From assembly GCA_021791615.1 (NCBI GenBank), contig JAJYWG010000461.1, positions 1 through 24,600 on the forward strand: 24,600 bases of DNA, read 5' to 3'. Position numbers and translations under genes: made by a program. Positions 1 to 7,876 of this stretch are shown in pieces. The notes below the pieces were generated by a model. It searched no databases and had not been told where the DNA came from. It saw only the letters and a program-made list of their open reading frames with translations. Position 1 is the stretch's first letter. Each line of letters begins with the position of its first letter. This DNA is from Actinomycetes bacterium (GTDB lineage: Bacteria; Actinomycetota; Acidimicrobiia; Acidimicrobiales; RAAP-2).

Positions 1-1020
1 CGCCTCGGCGTCGTAGTACCCCGAGTCGCCAGGCAGCAGGATCCTCACGCCGTTGCCGTCGGCCACCACCCGAGGCAGCATGGTTGGGACATGCACGGCA
101 CTTTCGGCTGCCGCGATGAGCTCGTCGACCGTGGCGAAGCGACCGATTGCCTGGAGGTTCCTGATCGTCGGGAAGATCAGCTCGATGTCTCCTTGGCGAT
201 GCCGGGCGAGAGCGTCGGCGGGACGCACCCATTCGGCCGCGATGGTCTCCCCGCGGTCGTCGGCAGGTGACTGGTCGGGCGGAGCGACTGCGACGAAGAA
301 CCGCGTGTCATAGCGCCGGGGTGCACCCTCAGGCGTGATCCAGTGGGCAAAGTAGTGCACTCTGTCCACGGCCAGCAGCACGCCCTCCGCGGAGCAGACG
401 TCGAGGAATTGTCGGTCTTCGCGGTTGATGGCAGCTCGGTGTTCGGCGTACCGGGCGGCGCGGGTGGGATCGCCCATAGACAGAAGCGTCCGCCCGCGTT
501 CACCGGATGCCTCGCCTGGAGCGGATCTCGCGCCCGGGGCGGGGGAAGCGGACAGATGAGGTGCCGTCGACGACGACCGCCGAGCGCGCTCCTCGGTGCC
601 CGCGACATGCGGCTGCTCATCTTGGTAGGCCAGCAGCACCCCTGCCTCCTCGAAGCATTCCCGCAACGCAGCCACCCAATATGACAACCCTCCGGAGGGA
701 AGTCCCAAGATCGCGCTTGCGTCGGCGTCCGAGCGCCCCTCGCTGCATCGCTCAGCCCGGTCTCCTCGGTCTGTGGCGTCGACGGCGCCTCCGGGGAACA
801 CGTAGGCGCCACCGACGAACTCGGAGCGCAAGTTCCGCCGAACCATGAGCACTTCGAGCGGCGCATCGTCGTGGGGACCGTCCCGGACCATCATGATCGT
901 GGCGGCGGCCCGGAGCGCGGGTCCGGTATCAGACTCCCGTCCTGCGGGTCCCCCCCGTCCTGCGGGTCCCCCCTGCCCTTGTGGCTCCGCTGGGATGGGG
1001 AGATCGGGGTCGTCAGGCAC
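1..1020 (-). CDS. Nudix hydrolase, 3' end outside window
   Basis: The minus-strand frame is open from a GTG at 1020 to the left edge (340 codons, no stop reached). It contains a split Nudix box: a GGAVD motif after a YVFPGG strand, then an insert of about 35 residues, then RECFEEAGVLL, matching GGx(n)RExxEExG. The spaced box resembles NUDT8/NUDT19-type enzymes that cleave CoA or related diphosphates; the substrate here is inferred only. The partial C-terminus reads VRILLPGDSGYYDAEA. Residues 1-42 are a low-complexity leader containing a duplicated GGPAGR, so translation could instead start at the ATG pair at 891/894. GAGG upstream of the GTG is a weak ribosome site. Frame and Nudix assignment are secure; the start is uncertain. 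Confidence 0.85.
   Translation of the reverse strand, partial: MPDDPDLPIPAEPQGQGGPAGRGGPAGRESDTGPALRAAATIMMVRDGPHDDAPLEVLMVRRNLRSEFVGGAYVFPGGAVDATDRGDRAERCSEGRSDADASAILGLPSGGLSYWVAALRECFEEAGVLLAYQDEQPHVAGTEERARRSSSTAPHLSASPAPGARSAPGEASGERGRTLLSMGDPTRAARYAEHRAAINREDRQFLDVCSAEGVLLAVDRVHYFAHWITPEGAPRRYDTRFFVAVAPPDQSPADDRGETIAAEWVRPADALARHRQGDIELIFPTIRNLQAIGRFATVDELIAAAESAVHVPTMLPRVVADGNGVRILLPGDSGYYDAEA
938..973. repeat. 18-nt direct repeat, two copies
   Basis: Two identical 18-nt units (938-955 and 956-973) occur in the leader of the Nudix gene and encode GGPAGR twice on the minus strand. The copies are exact, which points to recent slippage. Confidence 0.85.
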
Positions 1021-1249
1021 ATCGAGGACGTTAGCCTCACGTCCACGGGATTGACGCCGCCTCCCGTCCGAGACGGTGGGGGAGAAATTTCGCGCGGTGC
1101 ACGCAGGATTGGCCGACCGCCGACGAGCTCCCTCGCTGGTCTAGGCTGCCACCAGCTATTTGCTCCATGCCGACCACGCCGTTCGACGCATCTGGTCTCC
1201 TTGATCGGACCCGGTGCCGAGCGGTTTCACTCCGAGGAACCTGACGCCG

Positions 1250-2389
1250 ATGCCTGATCCCAACGAGCCCATCAAGCCCCGCTCAGCGGGGGACAAGGAA
1301 CGCTCCCGTCAGCAGAGCCGTCCGGTGAGTGGCAAGGAAGCGGCGAAGGGCGTCCAGGGCAAGCCTGGACAGGGAAAGGCTGGACAGGGAAAGGCCTCTG
1401 CGTCGCAGGGGTCGGCACAAGCCGGCAAGGCCCAACCACCGGGGCGGGGCGGTAGCGGCGCATCCAGGCCGGCCGCGGCCAAGACCGGTGGCCAGCGACC
1501 CCCACGGTCCGGGAGCCGACCCGTTCCATCGGGTCCGCGGCGCTCGCCGACTGCCCTTCTCACGTGGGGGCTTGTGGGCCTGGTGCTGGTCATCGTCATC
1601 GTGCTGGTGGTCGTGAAAGTGACGAGCTCGTCGACCGGGACGGGGGCGGTGTACAAGGCCCAACCGGTCACAGCAACCATCGCCAACGAGGTCACCGCGG
1701 TGCCGAGCTCCGTCTACAACACGGTCGGTGTCACCTCATCTGCCACCCCGGTCACGCCGCCGACCCTCAAGAGCGGACAGGCGGCGCTGACACTCGATGG
1801 CAAGCCCGGCGTGTTCTACATGGGGGGAGAGTTCTGTCCCTACTGCGCGGCGGAACGCTGGGGGATCATCACGTCGCTGTCGCGTTTTGGGAAATTCACC
1901 GGTCTCGAGACCATGCAATCGGCGTCTGACGACGTGTATCCCAATACCGCGACCTTCACCTTGGCCCACGCCACCTACACGAGCCCGTACATCACGTTCC
2001 AGTTCCGCGAGTACTACTCGAACCAGACCAACAGCGCGGGGACGTACATCGTCCTGCAGAAGCTCGACACGCAGCAGGAGTCGTTGGTGAGCAAGTACGA
2101 CGGAGGAGGATCGTCGACAAGCAGTGGCGGGTCGATCCCCTTCGTCGACATCGGGAACAAGGCCATCGTCACTGGGGCAAGCTATTCGCCCGAGATCCTC
2201 CAGTCCCTCGCCCGCTCTCAGATTGCCGGTGCGTTGAGTGACCCGAGTGATCCCGTGACCCAGGCGATCATCGCGACCTCGAACTACATTTCCGCTTCGA
2301 TCTGCAGCATCGACGGAGGGAAGCCTGGCTCGGTCTGCGCGAGCAAGGGCGTCCAGGCAGCCGCCAAGGCGATGAAGCTGACAACGTGA
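1250..2389 (+). CDS. Membrane-anchored DUF929 thioredoxin-like protein
   Basis: This is a 379-residue protein. Residues 1-100 are a basic, Gly/Ala/Gln/Lys-rich cytoplasmic tail, residues 102-124 form one membrane helix ([15 protein letters not shown] core), and the rest is predicted to be outside the membrane. The outer part contains [17 protein letters not shown] with a CPYC redox pair at C196/C199, followed by the DUF929 hallmark region ([17 protein letters not shown]). DUF929 proteins are thioredoxin-like, and the CxxC suggests thiol-disulfide exchange. I chose ATG 1250 because GAGGAA lies 10 nt upstream; an ATG at 1214 is in frame but unsupported. The stop overlaps the GTG of the VKOR gene, so the two are translationally coupled and probably act as a redox pair. 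Family call is strong; the reaction is inferred. Confidence 0.88.
   Translation: MPDPNEPIKPRSAGDKERSRQQSRPVSGKEAAKGVQGKPGQGKAGQGKASASQGSAQAGKAQPPGRGGSGASRPAAAKTGGQRPPRSGSRPVPSGPRRSPTALLTWGLVGLVLVIVIVLVVVKVTSSSTGTGAVYKAQPVTATIANEVTAVPSSVYNTVGVTSSATPVTPPTLKSGQAALTLDGKPGVFYMGGEFCPYCAAERWGIITSLSRFGKFTGLETMQSASDDVYPNTATFTLAHATYTSPYITFQFREYYSNQTNSAGTYIVLQKLDTQQESLVSKYDGGGSSTSSGGSIPFVDIGNKAIVTGASYSPEILQSLARSQIAGALSDPSDPVTQAIIATSNYISASICSIDGGKPGSVCASKGVQAAAKAMKLTT
1365..1394. repeat. 15-nt direct repeat in DUF929 tail
   Basis: Two exact 15-nt units encode the repeated GQGKA motif in the basic tail of the DUF929 protein. The length is a multiple of three, so the frame is kept. Confidence 0.8.
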
Positions 2390-3012
2390 CCGTCGACCAC
2401 CGGGCGCCGGTCAGTGCAAAGGCGCGTGGCGTGCGCAACTGGCTCGCCATGCTGGCCGACAAAGGTGACTCGTCCATCGTGCCCCCGGCTCCCTGGCGGA
2501 TCATCACCTCTCTGGCGCTCTCCGTCGCCGCGCTCGGAGTGTCCGTCTACCTGACCGTCGACCATTTCGCCAAGATCGCTCCCGCCTGCAGCGATTCGGG
2601 GATCGTGAATTGCACGAAGGTGACGACCAGCGCCCAGTCCTACTTCCTGGGCATTCCGGTCGCCGTGCTGGGGCTCTGCTTTTACGTGGTCATGGTGGTC
2701 ATGAACCTTCCTCCACTCTGGCGATCCTCGGACCGCAGGGTGCACATTGCTCGGTTTGGCCTCATCGCCGTGGGAATGGCATTCGCTCTGTACCTCGTGT
2801 CGGCGGAGCTCCTCATCATCGGCAACATCTGCCTGTGGTGCACCTCGGTCCATGTCATCACCTTCCTGCTCTTCGTGCTGATCGTGAGCACTGTTCCATC
2901 GATGTTGGGATGGGGTGCGCACAGCACAACCAGCGACGGCACATGGAAGGCAGGTGACACATGGGACGAAGCGGCATCTGACCCCGACTCCGAACCCGCC
3001 GCGGACCTCTAG
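2386..3012 (+). CDS. Vitamin K epoxide reductase (VKOR) family protein
   Basis: This is a 208-residue integral membrane protein with about four helices. VKOR hallmarks are visible: a loop pair C68 and C76 (CSDSGIVNC), the [12 protein letters not shown] segment with its conserved serine, and the membrane-embedded CLWC pair at C149/C152. In bacteria VKOR homologues reoxidise a DsbA-like partner and pass electrons to quinone, replacing DsbB. The partner here is likely the DUF929 protein upstream, since the GTG start overlaps its stop (GTGA). The C-terminal tail is acidic and probably cytoplasmic. All four functional cysteines are present. Confidence 0.93.
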   Translation: MTVDHRAPVSAKARGVRNWLAMLADKGDSSIVPPAPWRIITSLALSVAALGVSVYLTVDHFAKIAPACSDSGIVNCTKVTTSAQSYFLGIPVAVLGLCFYVVMVVMNLPPLWRSSDRRVHIARFGLIAVGMAFALYLVSAELLIIGNICLWCTSVHVITFLLFVLIVSTVPSMLGWGAHSTTSDGTWKAGDTWDEAASDPDSEPAADL

Positions 3013-3014
3013 GC

Positions 3015-3076
3015 CCGCTCCGACCCCGGCACCCGATCCGACCCGGGCACCCGCTCCGACCCGGGCACCCGCTCCG
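3015..3076. repeat. 18-nt tandem repeat between convergent genes
   Basis: Three 18-nt units (consensus CCGCTCCGACCCGGGCAC) and a partial fourth begin two bases after the VKOR stop and lie in the gap before the convergent WhiB gene. Units differ by one or two bases. There is no spacer structure, so it is not CRISPR. No gene was seen in 3013-3175. Confidence 0.85.
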
Positions 3077-3175
3077 GCGCCGGAGAGACGGTGACGAGTC
3101 GTCCCGTGACGCCGAGCTGAAGCGGACGTACCGGTAGACGAACAGCCGGGAGCCCGTTCCCCTCAGACGTCGGAG

Positions 3176-3433
3176 TCAGCCGGCGCGGGCTTCGATCAGC
3201 TGCTTGCGCTCGGCCTCGTTCAACCCGCCCCAGATCCCGTGGGGCTCGCGAATGGAGATCGCGTAGCTGAGGCACTGCTGGCGCACGTGGCACTCGGCGC
3301 AGATGCTCTTCGCCCGGGCTTCACGGGCGAGCTTCTCCTCCTTGCGTTCGGTGTGCGACGGCGGGAAGAACACCGACGCCTGAGGCCCGCGGCATGCTGC
3401 GCTTGCCTGCCATTCCTCCGCGCCTCTCCTCAT
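3176..3433 (-). CDS. WhiB-family iron-sulfur regulator (WblA/WhiB4-like)
   Basis: An 85-residue protein with the four WhiB cysteines (ACRGP, then CAECHVRQQC) that bind a [4Fe-4S] cluster, followed by the GIWGG turn and a basic C-terminal tail for DNA or sigma-factor contact. An in-frame ATG at 3499 would give 107 residues, but a good promoter (-35 at 3494-3499, -10 at 3471-3476) lies inside that extension, so I chose ATG 3433, which has a GGGGTGG upstream. From memory, a WhiB gene beside two ArsA-like ATPases matches the whiB4-Rv3680-Rv3679 and wblA-SCO3578-SCO3577 neighbourhoods, which argues for the WblA/WhiB4 lineage. Orthology itself needs a tree. Confidence 0.92.
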   Translation of the reverse strand: MRRGAEEWQASAACRGPQASVFFPPSHTERKEEKLAREARAKSICAECHVRQQCLSYAISIREPHGIWGGLNEAERKQLIEARAG

Positions 3434-3470
3434 CGCCCACCCCGCTGGAGTTCCCGCCCCGAACGTCGTC

Positions 3471-3499
3471 AGATTACCGCCACCAAGAGCAGCATTCAA
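3471..3499 (-). promoter_or_regulatory. Predicted whiB promoter
   Basis: On the minus strand TTGAAT (3494-3499), a 17-nt spacer and TAATCT (3471-3476) form a sigma70-like promoter. Transcription would begin near 3464, about 30 nt before ATG 3433, which decides the start. Confidence 0.6.
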
Positions 3500-3548
3500 T
3501 GGCTTTGAGCAGGGAGAATTCCAGCAAGCGGTCCGAGCTCGCCCACCT

Positions 3549-3617
3549 CACGCCTGCTCCCGCCTCGACCTCACGCCCGCTCCCGCCTCGACCTCACGCC
3601 TGCTCCCGCCTCGACCT
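3549..3617. repeat. 23-nt tandem repeat upstream of ArsA pair
   Basis: Three 23-nt units (3549-3571, 3572-3594, 3595-3617) differ at one C/T position, with a partial fourth following. They lie in the WhiB-ArsA intergenic region (3500-3695), upstream of the ArsA -10. The 23-nt unit is not a multiple of three, consistent with non-coding DNA. No gene seen here. Confidence 0.9.
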
Positions 3618-3681
3618 CACGCCCGATCTTGCTCCCACTCCAGGCTCCAGCGCTGCGGGCAGGGCAGCAGATGCCAACGGC

Positions 3682-3687
3682 TACGCT
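3682..3687 (+). promoter_or_regulatory. -10 element for leaderless ArsA operon
   Basis: TACGCT (TANNNT) lies 8 nt before the ATG at 3696, and there is no Shine-Dalgarno sequence. This spacing is typical of leaderless actinobacterial transcripts. Confidence 0.5.
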
Positions 3688-3695
3688 GCGCCCGG

Positions 3696-4727
3696 ATGGA
3701 CGTCGCCACCTTCTGTGCAGAGAGCCGGGTGCTCGTCATTGCCGGAAAAGGTGGCGTGGGCAAGACCACGGTCGCGGCAACGTTGGCCCGGATGGCCGCA
3801 GACGCCGGCCTCTCGGTGCTCGTGGTCGAGCTCGAGGGCAAGTCGGGGATCAGCGCGGCGTTCGGATCGCCCGACCCGTTGGGCTACGACGAAGTCACGC
3901 TCTACCGACGTCCCGCCTCCGGCCGCGCTCCAGGCTCTCGCGCCGGTTCCGGCCGCGCTCCCGGCGACCCCGGCGCTGCCGGCCTCGTTCGTGGCCGGCG
4001 GATCACCCCTGACGACGCACTGCTCGAGTACTTGGCCGACCATGGCCTCCAGCGCGTCTCGCGCCGCCTCGTCTCGTCGGGGGTGGTCGACGTGGTGTCG
4101 ACGGCGGTGCCCGGGATCCGTGACGTGTTGGTCCTCGGCAAGGTCAAGCAGCTCGAGCGTGACCAGGTGGCCGACCTCGTCGTCGTAGACGCGCCGGCCA
4201 CGGGACACGCCATGACGTTCCTCACCTCGGCCAGCGGTCTGCTCGACGCGGCACGCGGTGGCCCGGTCCGGGCCCAGGCGGCCGACGTGGTGGACCTCCT
4301 GACCGACCCGGCGCGCTGCCGGGTCATGCTCGTGACCCTGCCCGAAGAGATGCCGGTCAGCGAGACGGTGGAAGCGGCGTACCTGCTCGAGGATCGCGCC
4401 GGGGTCCAGCTCGGGCCGGTGGTCGTGAACAGCATGGACGAGATCCCGCCCGGGCTGTCGTCCTCGGTCGCAGACGCGGCCGCGGCGGCGGGTGTCGACG
4501 TGCCGCCGGCGCTCGCCGACGTGCTCGAAGCGGCTCGCCGCTTCCGTCTGCATCGAGCCGCGCTGGCCGCAGAGCAGGTGGCTCGCCTGGCCCGCGAGCT
4601 CCCGCTGCCGCAGCTCCACCTCCCGCGGCTCCATGCGGCCGTCCTAGGTCCCGACGAGATCGGCGTGCTGAGCCGCTCCATGGCATCGGCCGTCGCCGAC
4701 CTCACAGCGGCGCAGGCAGCACGGTGA
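3696..4727 (+). CDS. ArsA/Get3-like ATPase, first of pair
   Basis: A 343-residue P-loop ATPase. The deviant Walker A is GKGGVGKTT (residues 17-25), and the switch segment DLVVVDAPATGHAM matches the ArsA/Get3 D-x-P-x-GH pattern. After the P-loop, VVELEGKSGISAAFG replaces the usual DxDPA of ArsA. Residues about 70-100 are an Arg/Ala/Gly/Pro-rich insert made of near-repeats. There is no arsenite-binding cysteine pattern and no ars gene nearby, so arsenite export is unlikely. Paired actinobacterial ArsA-like ATPases (Rv3679/Rv3680 in M. tuberculosis) form a complex that is not an arsenic pump. The stop overlaps the GTG of the second ATPase by four bases. Confidence 0.88.
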   Translation: MDVATFCAESRVLVIAGKGGVGKTTVAATLARMAADAGLSVLVVELEGKSGISAAFGSPDPLGYDEVTLYRRPASGRAPGSRAGSGRAPGDPGAAGLVRGRRITPDDALLEYLADHGLQRVSRRLVSSGVVDVVSTAVPGIRDVLVLGKVKQLERDQVADLVVVDAPATGHAMTFLTSASGLLDAARGGPVRAQAADVVDLLTDPARCRVMLVTLPEEMPVSETVEAAYLLEDRAGVQLGPVVVNSMDEIPPGLSSSVADAAAAAGVDVPPALADVLEAARRFRLHRAALAAEQVARLARELPLPQLHLPRLHAAVLGPDEIGVLSRSMASAVADLTAAQAAR

Positions 4728-6058
4728 AGAGCGTGCCTCCGGCTGGGGAGCCGGCTGGATCGTCCGGTGCGTCCGCTGGATCGTCCGGTGCGTCCGCTGG
4801 ATCGCCCGGTGCGTCCGCTGGATCGCCCGGTGCGTCCGCTGGATCGCCCGGTGAGTCCGCTGGATCGCCCGGTGAGTCCGCTGGATCGCCCGGTGCGTCC
4901 GCTGGATCGCCCGGTGAGTCCGCTGGATCGCCCGGAGAACTGGCCCGATTGGCCGGCGAGCGATCGGTGGTCGTGTGCTGTGGGCCGGGCGGTGTGGGCA
5001 AGACGACGGTGTCTGCGACGTTCGCGCTCCAAGCGGCCCGATCGGGGCGCCGCGCCTGCGTCGTGACCGTCGATCCGGCCCGGAGGCTGGCCGACTCGCT
5101 CGGGGTCGACTCGGTGCCCAACACGCCCGTGGTCGTCGAAGGCGACTGGCCCGGAGAGCTTTCGGCCGTCATGCTCGACACCAAAGGGACCTTCGACGAC
5201 CTGGTGCGCCGCTACGCCAAGACGCCCGCGCAGGCGGCCGCCATCCAGTCCAATCGCATCTACCAGAACCTGGTCGGCGCACTGTCGGGCACCCAGGAGT
5301 ACATGGCCATGGAGAAGCTCTACGAGCTGACCGAGGAGAAGGCCTACGACCTGGTCGTGGTGGACACGCCTCCCACCCGCAATGCCCTCGATCTCCTCGA
5401 CGCGCCACGCCGTCTCACTCACTTCTTGGAGAACCGCATCTTCCGGGCACTCTTGCTGCCCACCCGGGCGTACCTGCGGGCGGTGAGCGTCGCGTCGCAG
5501 GCCGTGCTGCGTACGATCGCCAAAGTGGCGGGCGCCGAGATCGTGCAGGACGCCGTCGCGTTCTTCCAGGACTTCCAAGGGATGGAAGAGGGTTTCCGCA
5601 ACAGAGCCGGGGCAGTGCGTGAGCTCCTGATGGACACGCGCACCGCGTACGTCGTGGTGACCTCTCCGAGGCCTGACGCCATTGCCGAGGCTGCGTACTT
5701 CGCCGGGAAGCTTGCCGAGACGGGAGCGACGCCGTCCGCGCTCGTGGTCAACAGGGTGCACCCGGACTTCGGCGGCTCCTCGAGGAGCGCCCGAGGCAGC
5801 GGAGCTCTCGACCAGCTCGGCGCCGATCCCGGGATCCCGGCTGGCAGTGACCTGGAGGCGATCGTGGACAACTTGCGCGAGCTCGAAGAGGTTGCAGCCC
5901 GGGAAGAGACGGCTTACGCGGACCTGGTGGCAGAGGTGGCCCCGTCGCCGGTCGGCCGGGTGCCGCTGCTCAGCTCCGACGTGCACGATCTCGATGGGCT
6001 GGGCGAGGTCGCGGACTGGCTGTTCGGCTCCGAGCCGGGCTCGGTGCCCATCGACTAG
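4724..6058 (+). CDS. ArsA/Get3-like ATPase, second of pair
   Basis: A 444-residue ATPase starting at a GTG that overlaps the previous stop. Residues about 12-74 are a low-complexity tail of nine 7-residue units (GSPGASA/GSPGESA). The catalytic part starts with CCGPGGVGKTT (about residue 85), then VTVDPARRLADSLG (ArsA-type DPA motif) and VVVDTPPTRNALDLLDAP. The ArsA-like adenine loop region VVNRVHPDFGG follows near residue 345. Coupling to the first ATPase suggests a heteromeric complex. The repetitive tail is not part of the ATPase fold and probably varies between strains. Confidence 0.9.
   Translation: MKSVPPAGEPAGSSGASAGSSGASAGSPGASAGSPGASAGSPGESAGSPGESAGSPGASAGSPGESAGSPGELARLAGERSVVVCCGPGGVGKTTVSATFALQAARSGRRACVVTVDPARRLADSLGVDSVPNTPVVVEGDWPGELSAVMLDTKGTFDDLVRRYAKTPAQAAAIQSNRIYQNLVGALSGTQEYMAMEKLYELTEEKAYDLVVVDTPPTRNALDLLDAPRRLTHFLENRIFRALLLPTRAYLRAVSVASQAVLRTIAKVAGAEIVQDAVAFFQDFQGMEEGFRNRAGAVRELLMDTRTAYVVVTSPRPDAIAEAAYFAGKLAETGATPSALVVNRVHPDFGGSSRSARGSGALDQLGADPGIPAGSDLEAIVDNLRELEEVAAREETAYADLVAEVAPSPVGRVPLLSSDVHDLDGLGEVADWLFGSEPGSVPID
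4757..4945 (+). repeat. 21-nt coding tandem repeat, nine units
   Basis: Nine 21-nt units run without spacers; eight are full and the ninth diverges at its 3' end. They encode GSSGASA, GSPGASA or GSPGESA in the N-terminal tail of the second ArsA-like ATPase. Substitutions are few (C/T and C/A swaps). Confidence 0.95.
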
Positions 6059-6061
6059 CCT
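6056..6061 (+). promoter_or_regulatory. -10 element for leaderless receiver gene
   Basis: TAGCCT overlaps the TAG stop of the upstream ATPase and lies 6 nt before the GTG at 6068. No Shine-Dalgarno is visible, so a leaderless internal transcript is plausible. Confidence 0.45.
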
Positions 6062-6067
6062 CGCGGC

Positions 6068-6544
6068 GTGAGCACGGTCCTGGTCGCCAGTGACGCCCCG
6101 AGCGTCCGCCGTCAGGTGGCGTCGGTCATCGCGTCGCCCGACGTCGAAGTGCTCGAAGCACTGTCGGGTCCCCAGGTGCTCGAGATGATCGCCCAGCTCG
6201 ACCCCTCGCCCGACCTCTTGGTGGTGGACATGCAGATGGGCAGCATGGGAGGGATGGCCGTCTGCCTCGAGCTCGGGCTGCAGGAGTCGTACCTCGACGT
6301 GGACCACATTCCCGTCCTCATGCTCTTGGACCGCCGGCCCGACGTGTTCTTGGCCCGGCGCTCGGGCGCCGAGGGATGGCTGGTCAAGCCGCTGGATCCG
6401 TTGCGACTGCGCCGGGCCGTGCGAGCGCTGCTGGCCGGAGAGACGTACGCCGACGAGTCCTATCAACCGATCCCGGTCCTGGTCGACGCCGCCCCGCCGT
6501 CCGGGGATGCCCCGGATGCCCTGGTCGCGGGCACACGCCCCTGA
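6068..6544 (+). CDS. Stand-alone response-regulator receiver domain
   Basis: A 158-residue protein made of one CheY-like receiver domain and a short acidic/proline tail, with no DNA-binding output domain. The phosphoacceptor is D54 in LLVVDMQMGSMGG and the conserved lysine is K107 in WLVKP. The usual acidic pair is reduced to S8-D9 and the switch Thr/Ser after beta-4 is missing (VLMLLDRR), so phosphorylation may be weak or absent. It starts at GTG 6068, nine bases after the second ArsA-like gene, and no histidine kinase is in the window. Its partner is unknown. Confidence 0.85.
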   Translation: MSTVLVASDAPSVRRQVASVIASPDVEVLEALSGPQVLEMIAQLDPSPDLLVVDMQMGSMGGMAVCLELGLQESYLDVDHIPVLMLLDRRPDVFLARRSGAEGWLVKPLDPLRLRRAVRALLAGETYADESYQPIPVLVDAAPPSGDAPDALVAGTRP

Positions 6545-6659
6545 GCCCTCGCCGACGATCTCCAGACCGCGTCGCCATGCCGTGCCCACCAACCGCCAGT
6601 TGACACACCCTCCACCACCCGGGGCGTCCCCCGCTGCCCGCCGGCACCGATGGCTCTCG

Positions 6660-7589
6660 ATGCGTCGGTCCGGTAACGGCCAGGACCGCAAGGCGGCACC
6701 TGCTGGCGACGAGTCGCCGGCCGGCGAGCAGGAGCGCCTCATCACCGAAGCGCTCGCCGACTTGCGGCATATGGACGTGCGCGAGGTCATGACGCCTCGG
6801 GTGGACGTGGTCTACCTCGAGATCCCGGTCACCGAGGACGACGTTGCCAGGGCAGTGCGCGAGTCGGGACACGGGGCGTTTCCGGTGGTCCACGACGATT
6901 TGGACGACCTGGTCGGTGTGCTGTTCGTGAACGACCTTTTTCGTTCACGGCGTCAGAGGGAGGGCCGAGCCGGCGAAGCCCGGCCCGGAGCGGCGGCCAA
7001 CGGCCCCAGCCCGCTCGAGATCTCGCGCCGCGTCCGCCAGCCGTACGTCATCCCCGAGTCGAGGCGCGTCCTGGACGCGCTGGCCGAGATGCGCCGTCAG
7101 AGGCGAGGGTTCGCCGTGGTGGTCGACGAGTACGGCGGTGTCGCCGGGGTCCTCACCGTGAAGGATCTCCTCGAGCCGCTCGTTGGCGAACTGCACGACG
7201 AGTTTGACCCGGCCGACGACCAGCCGGCGATCGTGCGCGTGGACGGTACCCGTTGGCTCGTGGACGGCCGCGCCAACGTCGACGACGTCCGTGATCGCCT
7301 TGGCATCGCGATCCCCGATGGCGAGTACGTGACGCTGGGGGGGTTCCTGTTCGACGGCTTCGGGCACATCCCCGAGGAGGGCGAGACTCTGCCAGCCGAC
7401 GGATGGGACTTCAAAGTGGTCGAGATGGACCGCAGGAGGATCGCCAAGGTCGTCGCCCAGCACCGCGAGCCTCAACCCCCGCCGGCCACCGACGGCCCGG
7501 AGGACCCGGATGGCTCGGTGGGGGCTGGAGACGAACGCGGGCAAGCGACGGACCCGGCCTCCGGCAACCGCACGCGCGAGCGCGGCTAA
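6660..7589 (+). CDS. Soluble CBS-pair / CorC-HlyC domain protein
   Basis: About 309 residues from ATG 6660. The first CBS motif opens with VREVMTPRVDVVYLE (residues 40-54), the second with PYVIPESRRVLDALAEM and FAVVVDEYGGVAGVLTVKDLLEPLVGE. A CorC_HlyC transporter-associated domain follows (DGTRWLVDGRANVDDV through GGFLFDGFGHIPEEGE). The membrane DUF21 domain of full-length CorC/magnesium-cobalt efflux proteins is missing, as in E. coli CorC itself. CBS pairs bind adenine nucleotides, and CorC homologues affect divalent-metal transport. The frame is open back to 6507, so a longer start is possible, but the extra residues look non-conserved and proline-rich. Confidence 0.87.
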   Translation: MRRSGNGQDRKAAPAGDESPAGEQERLITEALADLRHMDVREVMTPRVDVVYLEIPVTEDDVARAVRESGHGAFPVVHDDLDDLVGVLFVNDLFRSRRQREGRAGEARPGAAANGPSPLEISRRVRQPYVIPESRRVLDALAEMRRQRRGFAVVVDEYGGVAGVLTVKDLLEPLVGELHDEFDPADDQPAIVRVDGTRWLVDGRANVDDVRDRLGIAIPDGEYVTLGGFLFDGFGHIPEEGETLPADGWDFKVVEMDRRRIAKVVAQHREPQPPPATDGPEDPDGSVGAGDERGQATDPASGNRTRERG

Positions 7590-7592
7590 GCT
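7587..7592 (+). promoter_or_regulatory. Possible tRNA -10 element
   Basis: TAAGCT lies about 33 nt before the mature tRNA 5' end. No clear -35 was recognised. Confidence 0.35.
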
Positions 7593-7624
7593 CGATTGCT
7601 GGCGCCGGCCGTCCAAGCCGGCGG

Positions 7625-7699
7625 CGGGCTGTGGCGCAGCTTGGTTAGCGCGCTGCGTTCGGGACGCAGAGGTCCCCGGTTCAAATCCGGGCAGCCCGA
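7625..7699 (+). tRNA. tRNA-Pro (anticodon CGG)
   Basis: The acceptor stem CGGGCTG pairs with CAGCCCG (7692-7698) and the discriminator is A7699. The anticodon arm CTGCG-TTCGGGA-CGCAG carries anticodon CGG, and the T-arm is CCCGG-TTCAAAT-CCGGG. The D-arm contains GGTTAG. A CCA is encoded directly after at 7700-7702. Confidence 0.97.
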
Positions 7700-7751
7700 C
7701 CAGTCAAGACCATCGTGGCCAGGGGTTTCGCTCGCTTCAGCTCGCGTGCGG

Positions 7752-7778
7752 GACCGAACCGCTCGGAGCGGTTCGGTC
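7752..7778. terminator. Strong hairpin after tRNA-Pro
   Basis: Thirteen-base arms GACCGAACCGCTC and GAGCGGTTCGGTC are perfectly complementary with one base between. There is no T-tract, so this would be an actinobacterial I-shaped terminator. It sits between the tRNA and the convergent beta-propeller gene and could serve both. Nothing else was seen in 7703-7876. Confidence 0.6.
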
Positions 7779-7876
7779 ACTCGGTGTGATTGGGTCGGTC
7801 ATCGGCGCCCGGAACCGCCGGTGCTGCTGGGTCGAAACCGTGGTGCGGCATTCGTGCGGCGTGCGGCGTGAAGCGG

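Noticed and set aside
177..866. Complete minus-strand ORF at the left edge
   Set aside because: It is out of frame with the Nudix motifs; the true gene has no stop inside the window.
3549..3617. CRISPR-like array
   Set aside because: The 23-nt units are contiguous, with no spacers and no cas genes nearby.
4757..4945. CRISPR-like array
   Set aside because: This is a head-to-tail 21-nt coding repeat in frame with the ATPase; no spacers exist.
3696..6058. Arsenic-resistance operon
   Set aside because: ArsA-like ATPases are present, but there is no ArsB/ArsC/ArsR and no metal-binding cysteine set.
3902..6790. Very long minus-strand open frame (962 codons)
   Set aside because: It is the antisense of the two ArsA-like genes, the receiver gene and the start of the CBS gene; its peptide is Arg/Pro-rich, repeats the sense repeats and shows no family motif.
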